A DNA stretch of 64,000 bases from Dromiciops gliroides (lineage: Eukaryota; Chordata; Mammalia; Microbiotheria; Microbiotheriidae): the NCBI RefSeq assembly GCF_019393635.1, contig NC_057864.1, positions 476,116,617 through 476,180,616 of the forward strand. The letters run 5' to 3'. Under the pieces are notes generated by a model. It was not told where the DNA came from. It made no database searches and saw only the letters and a program-made list of their open reading frames with translations. The position numbers and the translations under genes are program-made. Numbering within the stretch: the first letter of the stretch is position 1; the number at the start of each line of letters is the position of its first letter. Shown here one piece after another: positions 22,001-30,860 of the stretch.

Positions 22001-25000
22001 ACATTAAATCAAGCTCTAAACAGATTCTGAAACTACAGAAACTACAAAAAGAAAGAGGATCACAATCTTCCAAAGGGAGATAATTCAAAAGACTTCAGGA
22101 AAGGTCGGTCTCACTTGGGCAGGGGAGGAGCAGAGCACACTTCAGCATAGTGCAGCTTGGAGGAGGAGGTCGGGCAAGTCAGTGGGAAGCAACTGAGGCC
22201 CCTTGATCCTAGTTCGGCAGGCTACTGGTGCAGCGGGCCAGTGGTGAGATCCACCAGCACCAGCTGAGAGGGCAGGCTGCCAGCTAGGGGGCCATCCACA
22301 GGACTGGCGCTACCTGCGCGGCACAAGGAAGCAAGCCATAGAGGCCTCAGAGCAGAAAGCCAGTGACAAAGTCCCTATCTCCCAGCACAAGAAGCTTGAA
22401 ACAGTGACCCTGGTGCCCGAGGAGTGGACCTCAACTTTGAAAAAATAATAATAATGATAAGTTGCAATATGAGCAAGAAACAAACAAACAAAAATACTAA
22501 ACAAGTAAGGCCTTAAAGACAAGAAAAACCCTCTTAATATTCAAGGGTGGGGGAAGAGTGGTGTGTGAGAGGCAGGGAAGGTCTGTGGAAAGACCCTCTG
22601 GGTAGAATATTGGGAAGTCCAAATATTGCCCAACTGATGAACAAAGTAACCTGCAATCCCATCTCAGTTACCAGGAGAAATATTAGCACTGAGCTACTAA
22701 CATCTGATCTTTAAAATTGGCAATGAGTTTATTGTCATTCTGGTCCTGCCCCATAACTGACCTCATGGAACCGTATTTTGCTTGTTGAACCATGGACATT
22801 AAGAGCTGGAAGAAAACCCTGGAGATAATCTAGTCCAACCACTTTCTTTTATAGATAAGGAAACAGAGGATGAGAGAGGACAGGGAGTGACTTGTCCAAC
22901 ATCATAGAGCTAGTGACAAGGAAATGAAAGCTCATGTCTCTTGATTCCTATTACACTGTACTCTGCACCGAAGGTTTGCCTTTCCTATTGTTTACAAATT
23001 TGTTTTTGTTGTTTTTTTTTTAGTGAGGCAATTGGGGTTAAGTGACTTGCCCAGGATCACACAGCTAGTAAGTGTTAAGTGTCTGAGGCTGGATTTGAAC
23101 TCAGGTACTCCTGACTCCAGGGCCAGTGCTTTATCCACTGCGCCATCTGACTGCTCCTATTTTTTTTTTCAGGGCAATGAGGGTTAAGTGACTTGCCCAG
23201 GGTCACACAGCTAGTTAATTGTCAAGTGTCTGAGGCTGGATTTGAACTCAGGTCCTCCTGAATCCAAGTCCAGTGCTTTATCCACTGCGCCATCTGGCTG
23301 CCCCTCTGTTTACAAATATTTTTGTTGTTGTTTAGTCGATTAGTCATGTCCAACTTTTCATGACCCCTTTTGGGGTTTTCTTGGCAGAGATCCTAGAGTG
23401 GTTTGCCATTTCCTTCTCCAGCTCATTTTACAAATGAGGAAACTGAGGCAAACAGGATAATGTGACTTCCCCAGGCTCACAGACCTAGTATGTATGTGTC
23501 TGAGTATGCATTTGAACTCATAAAGATGAGTCTTCCTGATTCCAACCCTTGGACTCAGAACTCTCCAGTACTCAAAGTTATAAGATGATTTGTGATCTGG
23601 GTCAATAGACATTCCCACATGGATAAAATCACAGATCCTTGATATACTTATGTAATGGACTTCTTTTTTTTTTTCTTTTTGGTGAGGCAATTGGGGTTAA
23701 GTGACTTGCCCAGGGTCACACAGCTAGTAAGAGTTAAGTGTCTGAGGCTGGATTTGAACTCAGGTCCTCCTGAATCCAGGGCCAGTGCTCTATCCACTGC
23801 ACCACTTAGCTACCCCAATATACTTATGTAAATAAAACTTAGAGTGGTGAATTTATTGAGTTATAGTTGGGTGGTATCATTTAAGTATATATGTATGTAT
23901 CTTTATAAGCTATACATATATATGATATCTACATATATACTTAAAGATTTCTCTCCTTTTGGGTCTTTCCTTCCTGCCTGGCCTTTTAGTGAAAGTCATT
24001 TTACCTCCATGAGGGACTCAGGTGTTTCATCTTTAAAAGAAAATGAATTGGATTTGACAACCATCCATCTTCTTTCCTGCTATGAATCTAAATGACCTCT
24101 GAGGTCTCTTTCCACTCTGAGATCCTATGAGTCACAGAATCCCACATCTCGACTTCTAAGGACATCTGATTTAATCTTCCCAATTTACAGAAAAGGAAAC
24201 TGAGGCCCAAAGAGGCTAGGTGACTTGTATAAAGTACCACAGGGAATGGGTGTCAGAGGCAGCAGTATGGAACTCAGCTTCTCTGACGCCAGGGTTGGGA
24301 CATTTTTCCTGTACCAAGATACCTCTTCTGTGCTGAGTGTGGTGTTGTAAATTCCACTGAATAGAATCCCCAACATCCCAGAGGACCTGAGATCAAAGTC
24401 CAAATCTGCTACTTGTTACCTGGGTGGCTTGGGCAATTATAATAGTAACTTATATTTTTACATTGCTTTAAGGTTTGCAAGGTACCTTACAAATACCTCA
24501 TTTGATCCTCACAGCAACCTTAGGGGGTAAGTTTTATTATTATCCCCATCTTACAGATGAGAGAACTGAAGCTTGGAGAGGTTAAGTGATCTGCCCAGGG
24601 TTACACAGCAACTAAGTATCTGAGGCAGGACTCAAACATAGATCTTCCTGAGACTAAGTTCAGAGTTCTCTCTGCTATACTCATTTTTCTCTTTTTTTTT
24701 TTTTTCAAATTCAATGGTATTTTATCTTCAATTCCAAATTCTCTCCTCTCCTCCTCCTCCTCCTCCCCCACCCGTTAAGAAGGTTTAAAAAAATTTACAA
24801 ATAAGTACAGTCATGCAAAAGAAATTTCCACATTAGTGGAAGGAAGGAAGGAGAATGGGAGGGGAGGAGGGAAAGGAAGGAAGGAAGGAAGGAAGGAAGG
24901 AAGGAAGGAAGGAAGGAAGGAAGGAAGGAAGGAAGGAAGGAAGGAAGGAAGGAAGGAAGGAAGGAAGGAAGGAAGGAAGGAAGGAAGGAAGGAAGGAAGG

Positions 25001-27097
25001 AAATATGTGTCAACCTGCACTGAGTTCATCATATCGCTCTCTGAAAGTGGACGGCATGTTTCATCATGAGTCCTTTGGAATCATGGTTGGTCACTGTGCT
25101 AAGTCTTTCAAAGTTGTTCATCTCTCTACCCTACTTAGCATCTCTGGTCCTCAGTTTCCTCATCGGTGAGATGAGAGGTCTGGACTCAAGGATTTCTACT
25201 GTCCTTTCCAGCTCTATGAGCTGGTCAGGTGTGCATTATCCATGTTCTTTCATGAATTTGGGGAAGGAAGAGGTGTCTATAACCTGGGATGGCAGGGAAG
25301 ACCCCTAAGAGGAGGTGGGCTCTGAAAGACTACAAAGAGCTGAAAAAATACAGAGGAATCAGAGCACTGGGCTCATTTTAGTGGGGTAGGGGATAAGCAA
25401 CGGCCCAGAATCAGGAAATAACTTGGGGCCAGGGTTGAGCATCAGTGGTCACCAAGCCTGGAAAAATAGGCTGGAGCTGGGCTGGAAGAGCGTCAAACTG
25501 GACCATATCATTCTAGTCTATTAACCCTGAGGTACTTGGACAAGCGTCTAGTAAATCTGCAGGTGTTCCATAATGAGCTATTCTGGATTCTCAGCGGAAG
25601 CCAGCAAGCCACTCCTTGCTGCACTAGGTGAGGCTCCCAAATCTGCCTTCAGTTAATGTCCCAGGTGCTCATGGCATGACTTCAAGAACTTTTGCACACC
25701 TGGTGGTGATACGTTGCTGGGGTAACAGAGTTAGGGTGCTGGAAACCCACTAGACCAGTATTTATGAAGTATCTACTGGGCTAAGTGCCGGGAGAGCTAA
25801 AGACTCCAGGCACACCATCTCCTTATCTCCTACATGGGTCTCATTTCCCCTTCCATCCCTTTTCTCCTGGCCAAAATACCTTCCTCAACTCTCCAGATCT
25901 TACCTTAGGGCAAATGGCTTGTGTGGGGCAGTGGGATGGGAGGAGAGGTAGATTCTGAGTTGAGGGACCTGGGTTCAAATACTAGTTTTTCCACTTATCA
26001 CATGACCTTGGACAAGTGTCCTTCCTTCCTTCTCCAAACCTCTGCTTCTTCCTTGATAAAACGAGAGGGTGGCACCAAATGAGCCAAATGAACTCTCACT
26101 CCCTCTAGGAAGGTAAGTTCTGGTAGTGGGTAGGGCAGCAGACTTGAGGTCAAAAGACCCAAGCTTAAACCCTTGCCTCAGACACTTGTGAGGTGTGTGA
26201 CCCTGGGCCTGTGTGACCTGGCTTCTCTTGGGCCTTGGTTTCCCTATCTGTAAAAATGACAGGGTTGGACCAGTGATCTCTCAGTACCTTTGGAGTCCTC
26301 TTCTGAAACACAGATTTGATAAGAATGCCTTCTCTTGTGACTTAACTATTTCATAATGATGTGGGATGGAATTAGGGTCAAATTGATCATGAGTCATCCC
26401 AAAAGAATTACAAGATTCAGTGATTCAGTTTCCCAGGTTTTATTGCAATACTGTGACACAGGGAGAGAACCAGAATTGTGGAAAGGTATCTCTCAAATAA
26501 GGAAAGGAAAGACAGTTATACTTATAGTATAGGTAAATTGATTATCAGTCTCATTATAATAATTGCCACCTTAGGGAGGTACAGGGGAGGGCCTAATTTG
26601 GAGTTCCTGGGGTCCTAAGCCAACCCCTGAGGTGGGTACCTTTTTCCATGGAGGTGTGCTTTTGGAAATCTGGGGACAAATTTGGCCTTTTCTGAGCATG
26701 TCTCTTTCTGGTTCCCATGCTTAGTTTCAAAACATCTTCATTTTTCATTTATTTCTAGTTTGATTTTCTATAGCCTGTTAGTTTATCATTGTTATAGTCT
26801 AAGGTCTTCATGGCCTGCCTCCCTATGTTCCTGTTATGGGCACTGATTTATGTGGGTAAGAGAACCTAGCATCCTGACTTGTAGGTTATCCATTAACTGG
26901 GGTCCGAATCCCTTTTAGAGCTAATATCTGAATTAGAGCTTGGGTCTTAGGTTTTTCTGTTAACCCCTTTTTTGCTTCCTACATCAATGTGACCTTGGTC
27001 ATTCGGGCCACACTGTGAGCTCCCCAAGAGACCAGGCTCCCATCAGCCCCCTTAGGGCTGAACATGCCATCAGCACTCAGTAAAGGCAAGGAGAAAG

Positions 27098-27173
<76 letters not shown>

Positions 27174-27490
27174 CTAGAGATCATATGGAGAGAGAGCTCT
27201 GAGTTTCTCCTTCCCCTCCTCCTCTCCCCTCAGGGGGTCTGGTGTGTCTCACCACCCGAGCCAACCCTTCAAATCTTCCCTACAAAGAGGCCCTGGAGGC
27301 AGAGCTGGACCGACTGGAGCAGGCTGGGGGATGGAAGCGAGTTCTAGTCCACATTGTGCATCAGTGGGAGCGGGCTACATCTGAGCAAGAGGCTGCAGGC
27401 TCTGCAGGCAGCAACCAAGGCTTCATCCCTGGGATCATTTACCTTTATCAAAAACAGGAAGCTACCCCAGCCAAAGGCACTGGGGTCTAA
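16217..27490 (+). CDS. METTL27: METTL27 (WBSCR27), methyltransferase-like protein 27, five coding exons
   Basis: The gene is predicted to encode a soluble class I S-adenosylmethionine-dependent methyltransferase of unknown substrate. The coding exons are 16217-16336, 20019-20147, 20405-20540, 20933-21025 and 27234-27490. All junctions are AG/GT and the phases agree, giving 735 bp and 244 residues; human METTL27 has about 245. The ATG has A at -3 and G at +4 and follows a splice acceptor by four bases, so an upstream non-coding exon is expected. The SAM-binding motif I, DVACGTG, is at residues 72-78. An acidic loop, GVEAS, has E96 where human has D. The motif VVGALSDGQ follows, then GGLVCLTTR in the last exon. 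The order and text match human METTL27 as I remember it. The C-terminus ends in GFIPGIIYLYQKQ, which looks like a normal final strand of the fold. The gene converges on CLDN4. Identity is secure; the substrate is unknown. Confidence 0.93.
16337..17821 (+). other. METTL27: METTL27 intron, unique part
   Basis: The first part of the 3.7-kb intron has no recognised exon. It holds a MIR-like stretch near 17,040 (AGAGGAAACTGAGGCCCAGA) and the CA-rich tract at 17103-17310. Confidence 0.7.
17103..17310. repeat. CA-rich tract with pure (CA)n core
   Basis: Interrupted CA/ACTC units, with a pure AC run at 17201-17238. Confidence 0.92.
17822..17976 (+). mobile_element. marsupial CORE-SINE, 5'-truncated
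   Basis: It starts within the head at GCTAGAGCACC and runs through the CORE to an A-rich tail. Confidence 0.85.
18095..18214 (+). mobile_element. CORE-SINE with perfect 18-bp target duplication
   Basis: A 5'-truncated copy (starts TAAAGCACCAGCCC), flanked by AAGACAGCATAGGTCAGA at 18077-18094 and 18215-18232. The perfect flank suggests a young insertion. Confidence 0.94.
18377..18520 (-). mobile_element. marsupial CORE-SINE
   Basis: Reverse, full-length copy; the CCTAAAATT-type duplication lies on both sides. Confidence 0.9.
18640..18896 (-). mobile_element. MAR1-type SINE with internal TG repeat
   Basis: The reverse MAR1 tail (GACCCCATTTGGGGTTTTCT, GGAGTGGTTTGCCATTTCC) leads to the CORE; a (TG)n at 18783-18808 lies inside it. 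Confidence 0.85.
18968..19028. repeat. (TG)n microsatellite
   Basis: A pure TG tract of about 30 units in the METTL27 intron. Confidence 0.97.
19160..19250 (+). repeat. old dispersed repeat, leading part
   Basis: AACAAGCATTTTAAAGCACC, TATTATGTGCCAAGCACC and CTACAAAGACAAAAAT match the repeat at 130 and 50385. Confidence 0.55.
19371..19415. repeat. GGT-rich simple repeat
   Basis: GGTGGGGGTGGTGG-type units; G-rich on the METTL27 sense strand. Confidence 0.85.
20019..20147 (+). CDS. METTL27: METTL27 coding exon 2 (SAM motif I)
   Basis: The exon lies between TCCCACAG and GTGAGG and is 129 bp, phase 0 at both ends. It encodes DVGILDYQAPRLAVDCLA and then LLLDVACGTGLVAVE. The DVACGTG glycine-rich loop is the adenosylmethionine-binding motif of class I methyltransferases. 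Confidence 0.94.
20405..20540 (+). CDS. METTL27: METTL27 coding exon 3 (acidic loop)
   Basis: The exon is 136 bp, starts after TCCATCAG and ends before GTAACA, leaving phase 1. It encodes LQRHGFCNIHGVEASKNML and then LYQQLSLCILGPQPLPAPS. The acidic residue E96 after the second strand would contact the ribose of the cofactor; human has aspartate here as I recall. Confidence 0.92.
20933..21025 (+). CDS. METTL27: METTL27 coding exon 4
   Basis: The exon is 93 bp, starts after CGTTTCAG and ends before GTGAGT, phase 1 at both ends. It encodes DHYDAVTVVGALSDGQ and PELLRVTKSG, matching the human FDAVLIVGALSDGQ segment, which is strand 4 of the methyltransferase core. Confidence 0.94.
21026..21695 (+). 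other. METTL27: METTL27 last intron, 5' part
   Basis: No further exon recognised. A MIR-type tail phrase (GCCTGGCACATAGTAAGTGC) lies near 21268. Confidence 0.5.
21696..21850 (-). repeat. MIR-like tail and core
   Basis: TTATTAAGCACCTGTTATGT, CATTATCTCAATAGATCC and TTGAGGAAACTGAGGCAGAC are in MIR order. Confidence 0.7.
21930..22540 (+). mobile_element. L1 5' end without a 3' end
   Basis: It starts with GGGGGAGGAGCCAAGATGGTG, the typical L1 5' terminus, and continues through a G/C-rich 5' UTR to ATGAGCAAGAAACAAAC, which resembles the ORF1 start. No ORF2 or 3' UTR follows. Most L1 copies lose the 5' end, so this is the reverse of the usual truncation. Confidence 0.75.
22797..22960 (-). repeat. 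MIR-like CORE-SINE
   Basis: ATAATCTAGTCCAACCAC, ATAAGGAAACAGAGGATGAG and GACTTGTCCAACATC mark a reverse MIR. Confidence 0.65.
23001..23158 (-). mobile_element. CORE-SINE, first of a same-strand pair
   Basis: A complete reverse copy directly followed by another. The left flank TGTTTACAAAT (22989-22999) recurs only after the second copy. Confidence 0.9.
23159..23305 (-). mobile_element. CORE-SINE, second of a same-strand pair
   Basis: A complete reverse copy of a slightly different subtype (CAATGAGGGTTAAG against CAATTGGGGTTAAG). It is followed by TGTTTACAAAT at 23307-23317. Confidence 0.9.
23322..23550 (-). mobile_element. MAR1-type SINE
   Basis: Reverse copy: TTCATGACCCCTTTTGGGG, GAGTGGTTTGCCATTTCC and AACTGAGGCAAACAGGA. 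Confidence 0.8.
23656..23817 (-). mobile_element. marsupial CORE-SINE
   Basis: Full reverse copy; the perfect 14-bp target duplication ATATACTTATGTAA is at 23642-23655 and 23818-23831. Confidence 0.93.
24135..24300 (-). repeat. MIR-like CORE-SINE
   Basis: CAATTTACAGAAAAGGAAAC, TGAGGCCCAAAGAGGCTAGG and a CTCTGACGCCAGGG end. Confidence 0.65.
24440..24690 (-). repeat. MIR-like CORE-SINE with long tail
   Basis: CCTCATTTGATCCTCACAG, TTATTATCCCCATCTTACAG and GAGAGGTTAAGTGATCTGCC are in order. Confidence 0.75.
24691..25125 (-). mobile_element. L1 3' end, reverse, split by GGAA repeat
   Basis: The plus strand has a T-run, TATTTTATCTTCAATTCC, a CTCCTC-rich piece and GAAATTTCCACATTAG. After the GGAA tract it continues CTTTGGAATCATGGTTGGTC. 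Confidence 0.65.
24838..25001. repeat. (GGAA)n microsatellite
   Basis: It is interrupted at first, then pure GGAA for about 32 units (24873-25001), in the last METTL27 intron. Confidence 0.97.
25126..25924. other. METTL27 intron, mostly unassigned
   Basis: A MIR tail (GGTCCTCAGTTTCCTCATC) is at 25147-25225. Then come faint old-repeat phrases near 25,300 and unrecognised sequence. Confidence 0.4.
25925..26110 (+). repeat. MIR-like CORE-SINE
   Basis: GGGTTCAAATACTAG, ATGACCTTGGACAAGTG and the tail AACTCTCACTCCCTCTAGG. Confidence 0.65.
26125..26290 (+). repeat. MIR-like CORE-SINE
   Basis: GACTTGAGGTCAAAAGACCC, GGTGTGTGACCCTGGGCC and TTTCCCTATCTGTAAAAATG are in order. Confidence 0.65.
26357..26986 (-). 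mobile_element. solo LTR, endogenous retrovirus fossil (family A, copy 1)
   Basis: A 630-bp block with TGATGTGGG at the left and CCTACATCA at the right, forming inverted ends. The minus strand carries a TATA-like CTATAAGTATAAC, so the LTR points left. The same family recurs at 51645-52303. No internal retroviral region is seen beside it. It looks old; I cannot date it. Confidence 0.8.
27099..27172. repeat. (TG)37 microsatellite next to METTL27 splice acceptor
   Basis: A pure TG tract of 74 bp ends 61 bp before the last exon. Confidence 0.98.
27234..27490 (+). CDS. METTL27: METTL27 last coding exon
   Basis: A strong pyrimidine tract ending in CCCCTCAG precedes the exon, which enters in phase 1 and stops at TAA 27488-27490. 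It encodes GLVCLTTRANPSNLPYKEALEAELDRLEQAGGW, closely matching human, and then a C-terminus that includes GFIPGIIYLYQKQ. A long TG repeat ends 61 bp before the acceptor. Confidence 0.94.
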
Positions 27491-27770
27491 TGGGCTGCAT
27501 GCAGAAGACTGCAGGCCAGTGGTCAGCTGTGTGGCCTCATGCAAGTCACTTCCTTCCAGTACTTAGCATAATGCCTAGCACATAGTAGGCACTTTTGGGG
27601 GGCAAGGCAATGGGGTTAAGTGACTTGCCCAGGGTCACACAACTAATAAGTATCTGGTATCTGAGGCCAAATTGAACTTAGGTCCTGCTGACTTCAGGGC
27701 CAGTGCTCTATCCACTGTACCACCCGGCTGGCCCATGGGAGGCATTTAATAAACATCGATTAATGCCTCA
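27491..27770 (+). terminator. METTL27: METTL27 3' UTR with likely poly(A) signal
   Basis: The 3' UTR begins after the TAA. An AATAAA lies at 27748-27753. It sits in an old MIR-type tail (the phrase AGCACATAGTAGGCAC, then TTTAATAAACAT), which is split by a reverse-orientation CORE-SINE at 27593-27734. If this signal is used, the 3' UTR is about 280 bases and about half of it is SINE. Confidence 0.55.
27593..27734 (-). mobile_element. CORE-SINE in METTL27 3' UTR
   Basis: A reverse copy between TAGTAGGCAC and GGGAGGCATTTAATAAA. It separates the two halves of an older MIR-type tail that supplies the poly(A) signal. Confidence 0.88.
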
Positions 27771-28329
27771 ACTTGATTTTTCTCAGCTCTAAAATGGAGA
27801 CAAATCAACCCTGCCCTGATCCCTCAGGGATGGTTTGCACATAAACACATAAACCCACATAAAATGTGATCAGGATTTGAACCCAGGTCCTCTGACTCCA
27901 AATCCCAGTGCATCAGTTCCACTCATTCTGAGTCTTAGAGAAAGGAAATGTCCCAAGCCACATAGGATTTGAACTTTCAGTCACCCCATTCCAAATTCAG
28001 TATTATTTCCCCTTTACCCTACGGATCCCATCTCACTAAATGAACTTTTATAAATAAGCAAACAAACCTTCTGTAGAGCCAATAAATCATCTATCTCAAA
28101 CCCACCTATGACTATTGTCCAAACGCATATAACTGCTGCTGCTGTTGCCATGAATGTGAGAATTCCAAAGCATTAATCACTTCAGAGAAGCCTTTTGTCA
28201 TGGGGGATTTTCTCCACCAGTGAATCACAATAGGACGACTCCTCTTATGTGAGATCTCTGTGGATTATTTTCATGTTGAAAGGAGAGAACTAGGACTTTT
28301 AGAAGGAGAGAAGGAAGAAGAGGGGGGGG
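27754..28329. other. intergenic, partly MIR-like
   Basis: GGATTTGAACCCAGGTCCTC at about 27872 and a nearby TCTTAGAGAAAGG phrase suggest old MIR; the rest is unrecognised. Confidence 0.4.
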
Positions 28330-28440
28330 GGCAGCGAGTGATGGCAGAGAGAGAAGGGGATCAGCAGGAGATGTTGTGGAGGTCAAATCCACAGAACTTG
28401 GCAACTCGTTGGATGTGGGGGTACGAATAGTTCTGCCAAT
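28330..28440 (+). repeat. ancient LINE-like repeat fragment
   Basis: GGAGATGTTGTGGAGGTCAA and ACTTGGCAACTCGTTGGATG match the old repeat part at 52335-52400. Confidence 0.5.
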
Positions 28441-29965
28441 AATGCTTTTTTCCCCCTCCCCCCTCCCCCAGCCAGGAGCTTTCTCCCCTGGCCCCAGGCC
28501 AGCCCGGCTCCTTCTTGATCTCTGAGCCAGGATGGATTTCTCTGTGCTGTTCCTTTTGAGAAGTCGTCACCAAACCCCTCCAGGCAAAACATCCCAGGTT
28601 GGGGGGAAGGGGAGAGTTTATAATTGAAGGTACTATGGAGGCCTGGGGTGGGGGACAAGTTGGAAGACTCTCCTTCCGGTGTGGGGCTGGATTCCTGAAG
28701 GTAACACTCACCTTCCTTACCCCGCCGCTCCCCCCCCCCCTCCCCGGCTCCCCTCCCCAATCCCATCCCCAGCCCAGTGCTCATAAATGCAGACCTGGTG
28801 ATTCAGACCCATTCATCCAAAGAGAGAGGGGCGGGGCAGGGACAAGCTGCTAGAGCCAGCTAAAGTGACCGCTGAATACTGCCGAGGGCCTGCTGGGACT
28901 CCAAAGGCGGCCTACCAACTTCTGGATCCAAGCTTATCTGCATTAATTGTGATTGGTGAATTCAGAGACAGAGGGAGGTTATTCACCCCAGGTTAGAGTT
29001 TCTACCTCCCAGTGTGCCCCTGTGAAAAACCTCAACCCGGATTACGGAATGGCCTGGACAGCTCCTGCCTTCCGCAGTCAGACCCAGGGGCTGCTCAGAT
29101 GCCTGTAAGACCAGACAAAACGCAGATGTCTTGTGTTTTTTAAATGAGGAATTATGTCCACGCAGTTTGCATATTGTTCAGTAAACTCCATAGTTAGCTT
29201 AGTTCCAGGTGGGTATGGCTGTCTCCGTTCCTTGATTTCCAGAATCCAACACACCCCTCCCCTCCCTGACACAGTTTCTATCCTTGTCAGAAGCCTGAGC
29301 CCTGGGCTCCCCTGCACCCTGCAACCCCGACATAGACGTATTCTGTGTATGTGTCTTTGTCCCTATCTCTCTGTCTCCCTCTTCCTCTCTCCCTCCTTCC
29401 CTCCTTGTGTTTACTACATCTTCCCATTACTGAGCCTGACACCTTGATGCAAAGTTTCTTTCCCCAGGACTGAGTTCGCATCCAGCAGTCCCCATCCCTG
29501 ATTCCTCCATCCCAGGAGTAAGGGACCTTTTCATTACTTTCTATGAAGCTACCCAGGGGTCAATAGAAATCCTTGAACACTCTTGAAGCCCTGCCCCCCT
29601 CACTGTGCCTACCCCCACTCCTATTTTTGACCTGTGACCACACCTGATCCTGTGATGTACCCAGCTACAGATCAGGTGTGGAGAATAGGCCTGATGGGGC
29701 ATGATGCTTTTTAAGGTCCCTTCAAGGTAAAACAAACAGAACCCCCTATGATTCTATAACTCAGTGAAGGCAGAATTTGAACAGTGCAACTGCCAAGATA
29801 ATGGAACGTGTACCCAGAAGATGCTGGGAAAGAGCTGAGATTTGGGTTGTCTCTGAACTAGGCCCCAAAGTACTTTCTCCCTCTCCTAACTCTTCCTCTG
29901 TCACCCTCAACCCCCTACCCCCCAATCTCATCCACTCTAAAATTGAAATCAGAGTCAAGAGGCAA
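28441..29965. other. spacer between METTL27 and CLDN4 3' ends
   Basis: No exon recognised. A GC-rich patch at 28700-28870 contains C-runs, a CATAAATG box and GGGGCGGGGCAGGG. The rest is unassigned. Confidence 0.45.
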
Positions 29966-29986
29966 TGCTTCCATGTACAAGTTCAG

Positions 29987-30026
29987 TTTATTATAGAAAA
30001 TAATAATTACAATTTATGGATTTATT
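29987..30026 (-). terminator. CLDN4: CLDN4 poly(A) signals
   Basis: Two minus-strand AATAAA hexamers lie 34 bp apart, at 30021-30026 and 29987-29992, in an AT-rich stretch. They are the first plausible signals downstream of the CLDN4 stop codon. Confidence 0.6.
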
Positions 30027-30793
30027 TTTAATTACAAAATAGAAACATCATCCTAGGCAGGAAGACTGCCCAAAACCATGGAGGATGGGGGGGGGGGACA
30101 GAGAAATGCCCCTTCATCTGCACTCACTACTCCCCAACCCACCCAAATCCTTTGGTGGAGCTAGGTCCAGCTCCCAGAGATCATCTTCTCCTGGGCTCTG
30201 CCCAACTCTGCTCCCCACCAGGCTCCAAAACTCAGTTGCCCTGAGGTGGGAGAGTCACTTGAGGTTCTGGGGAGGAGGAGCTTGAGGGAGACCAGGGATT
30301 CTGAGAAGTCCCCCTCCCCATTTGTTTGCCCTGAGAACTTTGCAAACTGGGAAATGGGAGAAAGGCGGGACGGAAGAGACAACCTGAACCACCCACCCAT
30401 ACTTGGGCCTGCTCAACTCACCCACCTCCCAAACCAGTTTGTCCCAGTGTCAACCCTCCCATCCTAAACCAGTTGGCCCACTCTGGGGCTCCCATCCTTA
30501 GGGAAGAGATGGAAGAAGAAGCCGGGCCACCCTTAACTATCCCCTGAGGATCCAAGATGCTGAGTTTCAATGAACTGCTGGGATGAGTGGGTGGGCTTCC
30601 TTCTTCCTTAGAGAGGGTGGCTCAGAGACCCATTTACTTCTAGAGAAAAATGCAGCACAGAAGGTGAACCCTCATGGAAAGGGGCCCAGATTAGGGGAGA
30701 AAGGAGATTACAGGGGGTTCAAGGACTATACATACAGGATTGGAAATCGGTGTGAGGACATCTGCCCATTGAAGGGCGCAACACACATACACA

Positions 30794-30795
<2 letters not shown>

Positions 30796-30859
<64 letters not shown>
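30796..30859. repeat. (CT)n microsatellite in CLDN4 3' UTR
   Basis: A pure CT tract of 32 units, preceded by a short CA run from 30781. In CLDN4 mRNA it would read (GA)n. Confidence 0.95.

Positions 30860-30860
<1 letters not shown>

Noticed and set aside
24795-25169. Repetitive FLPS and KEGR frames
   Set aside because: They are translations of the GGAA microsatellite.
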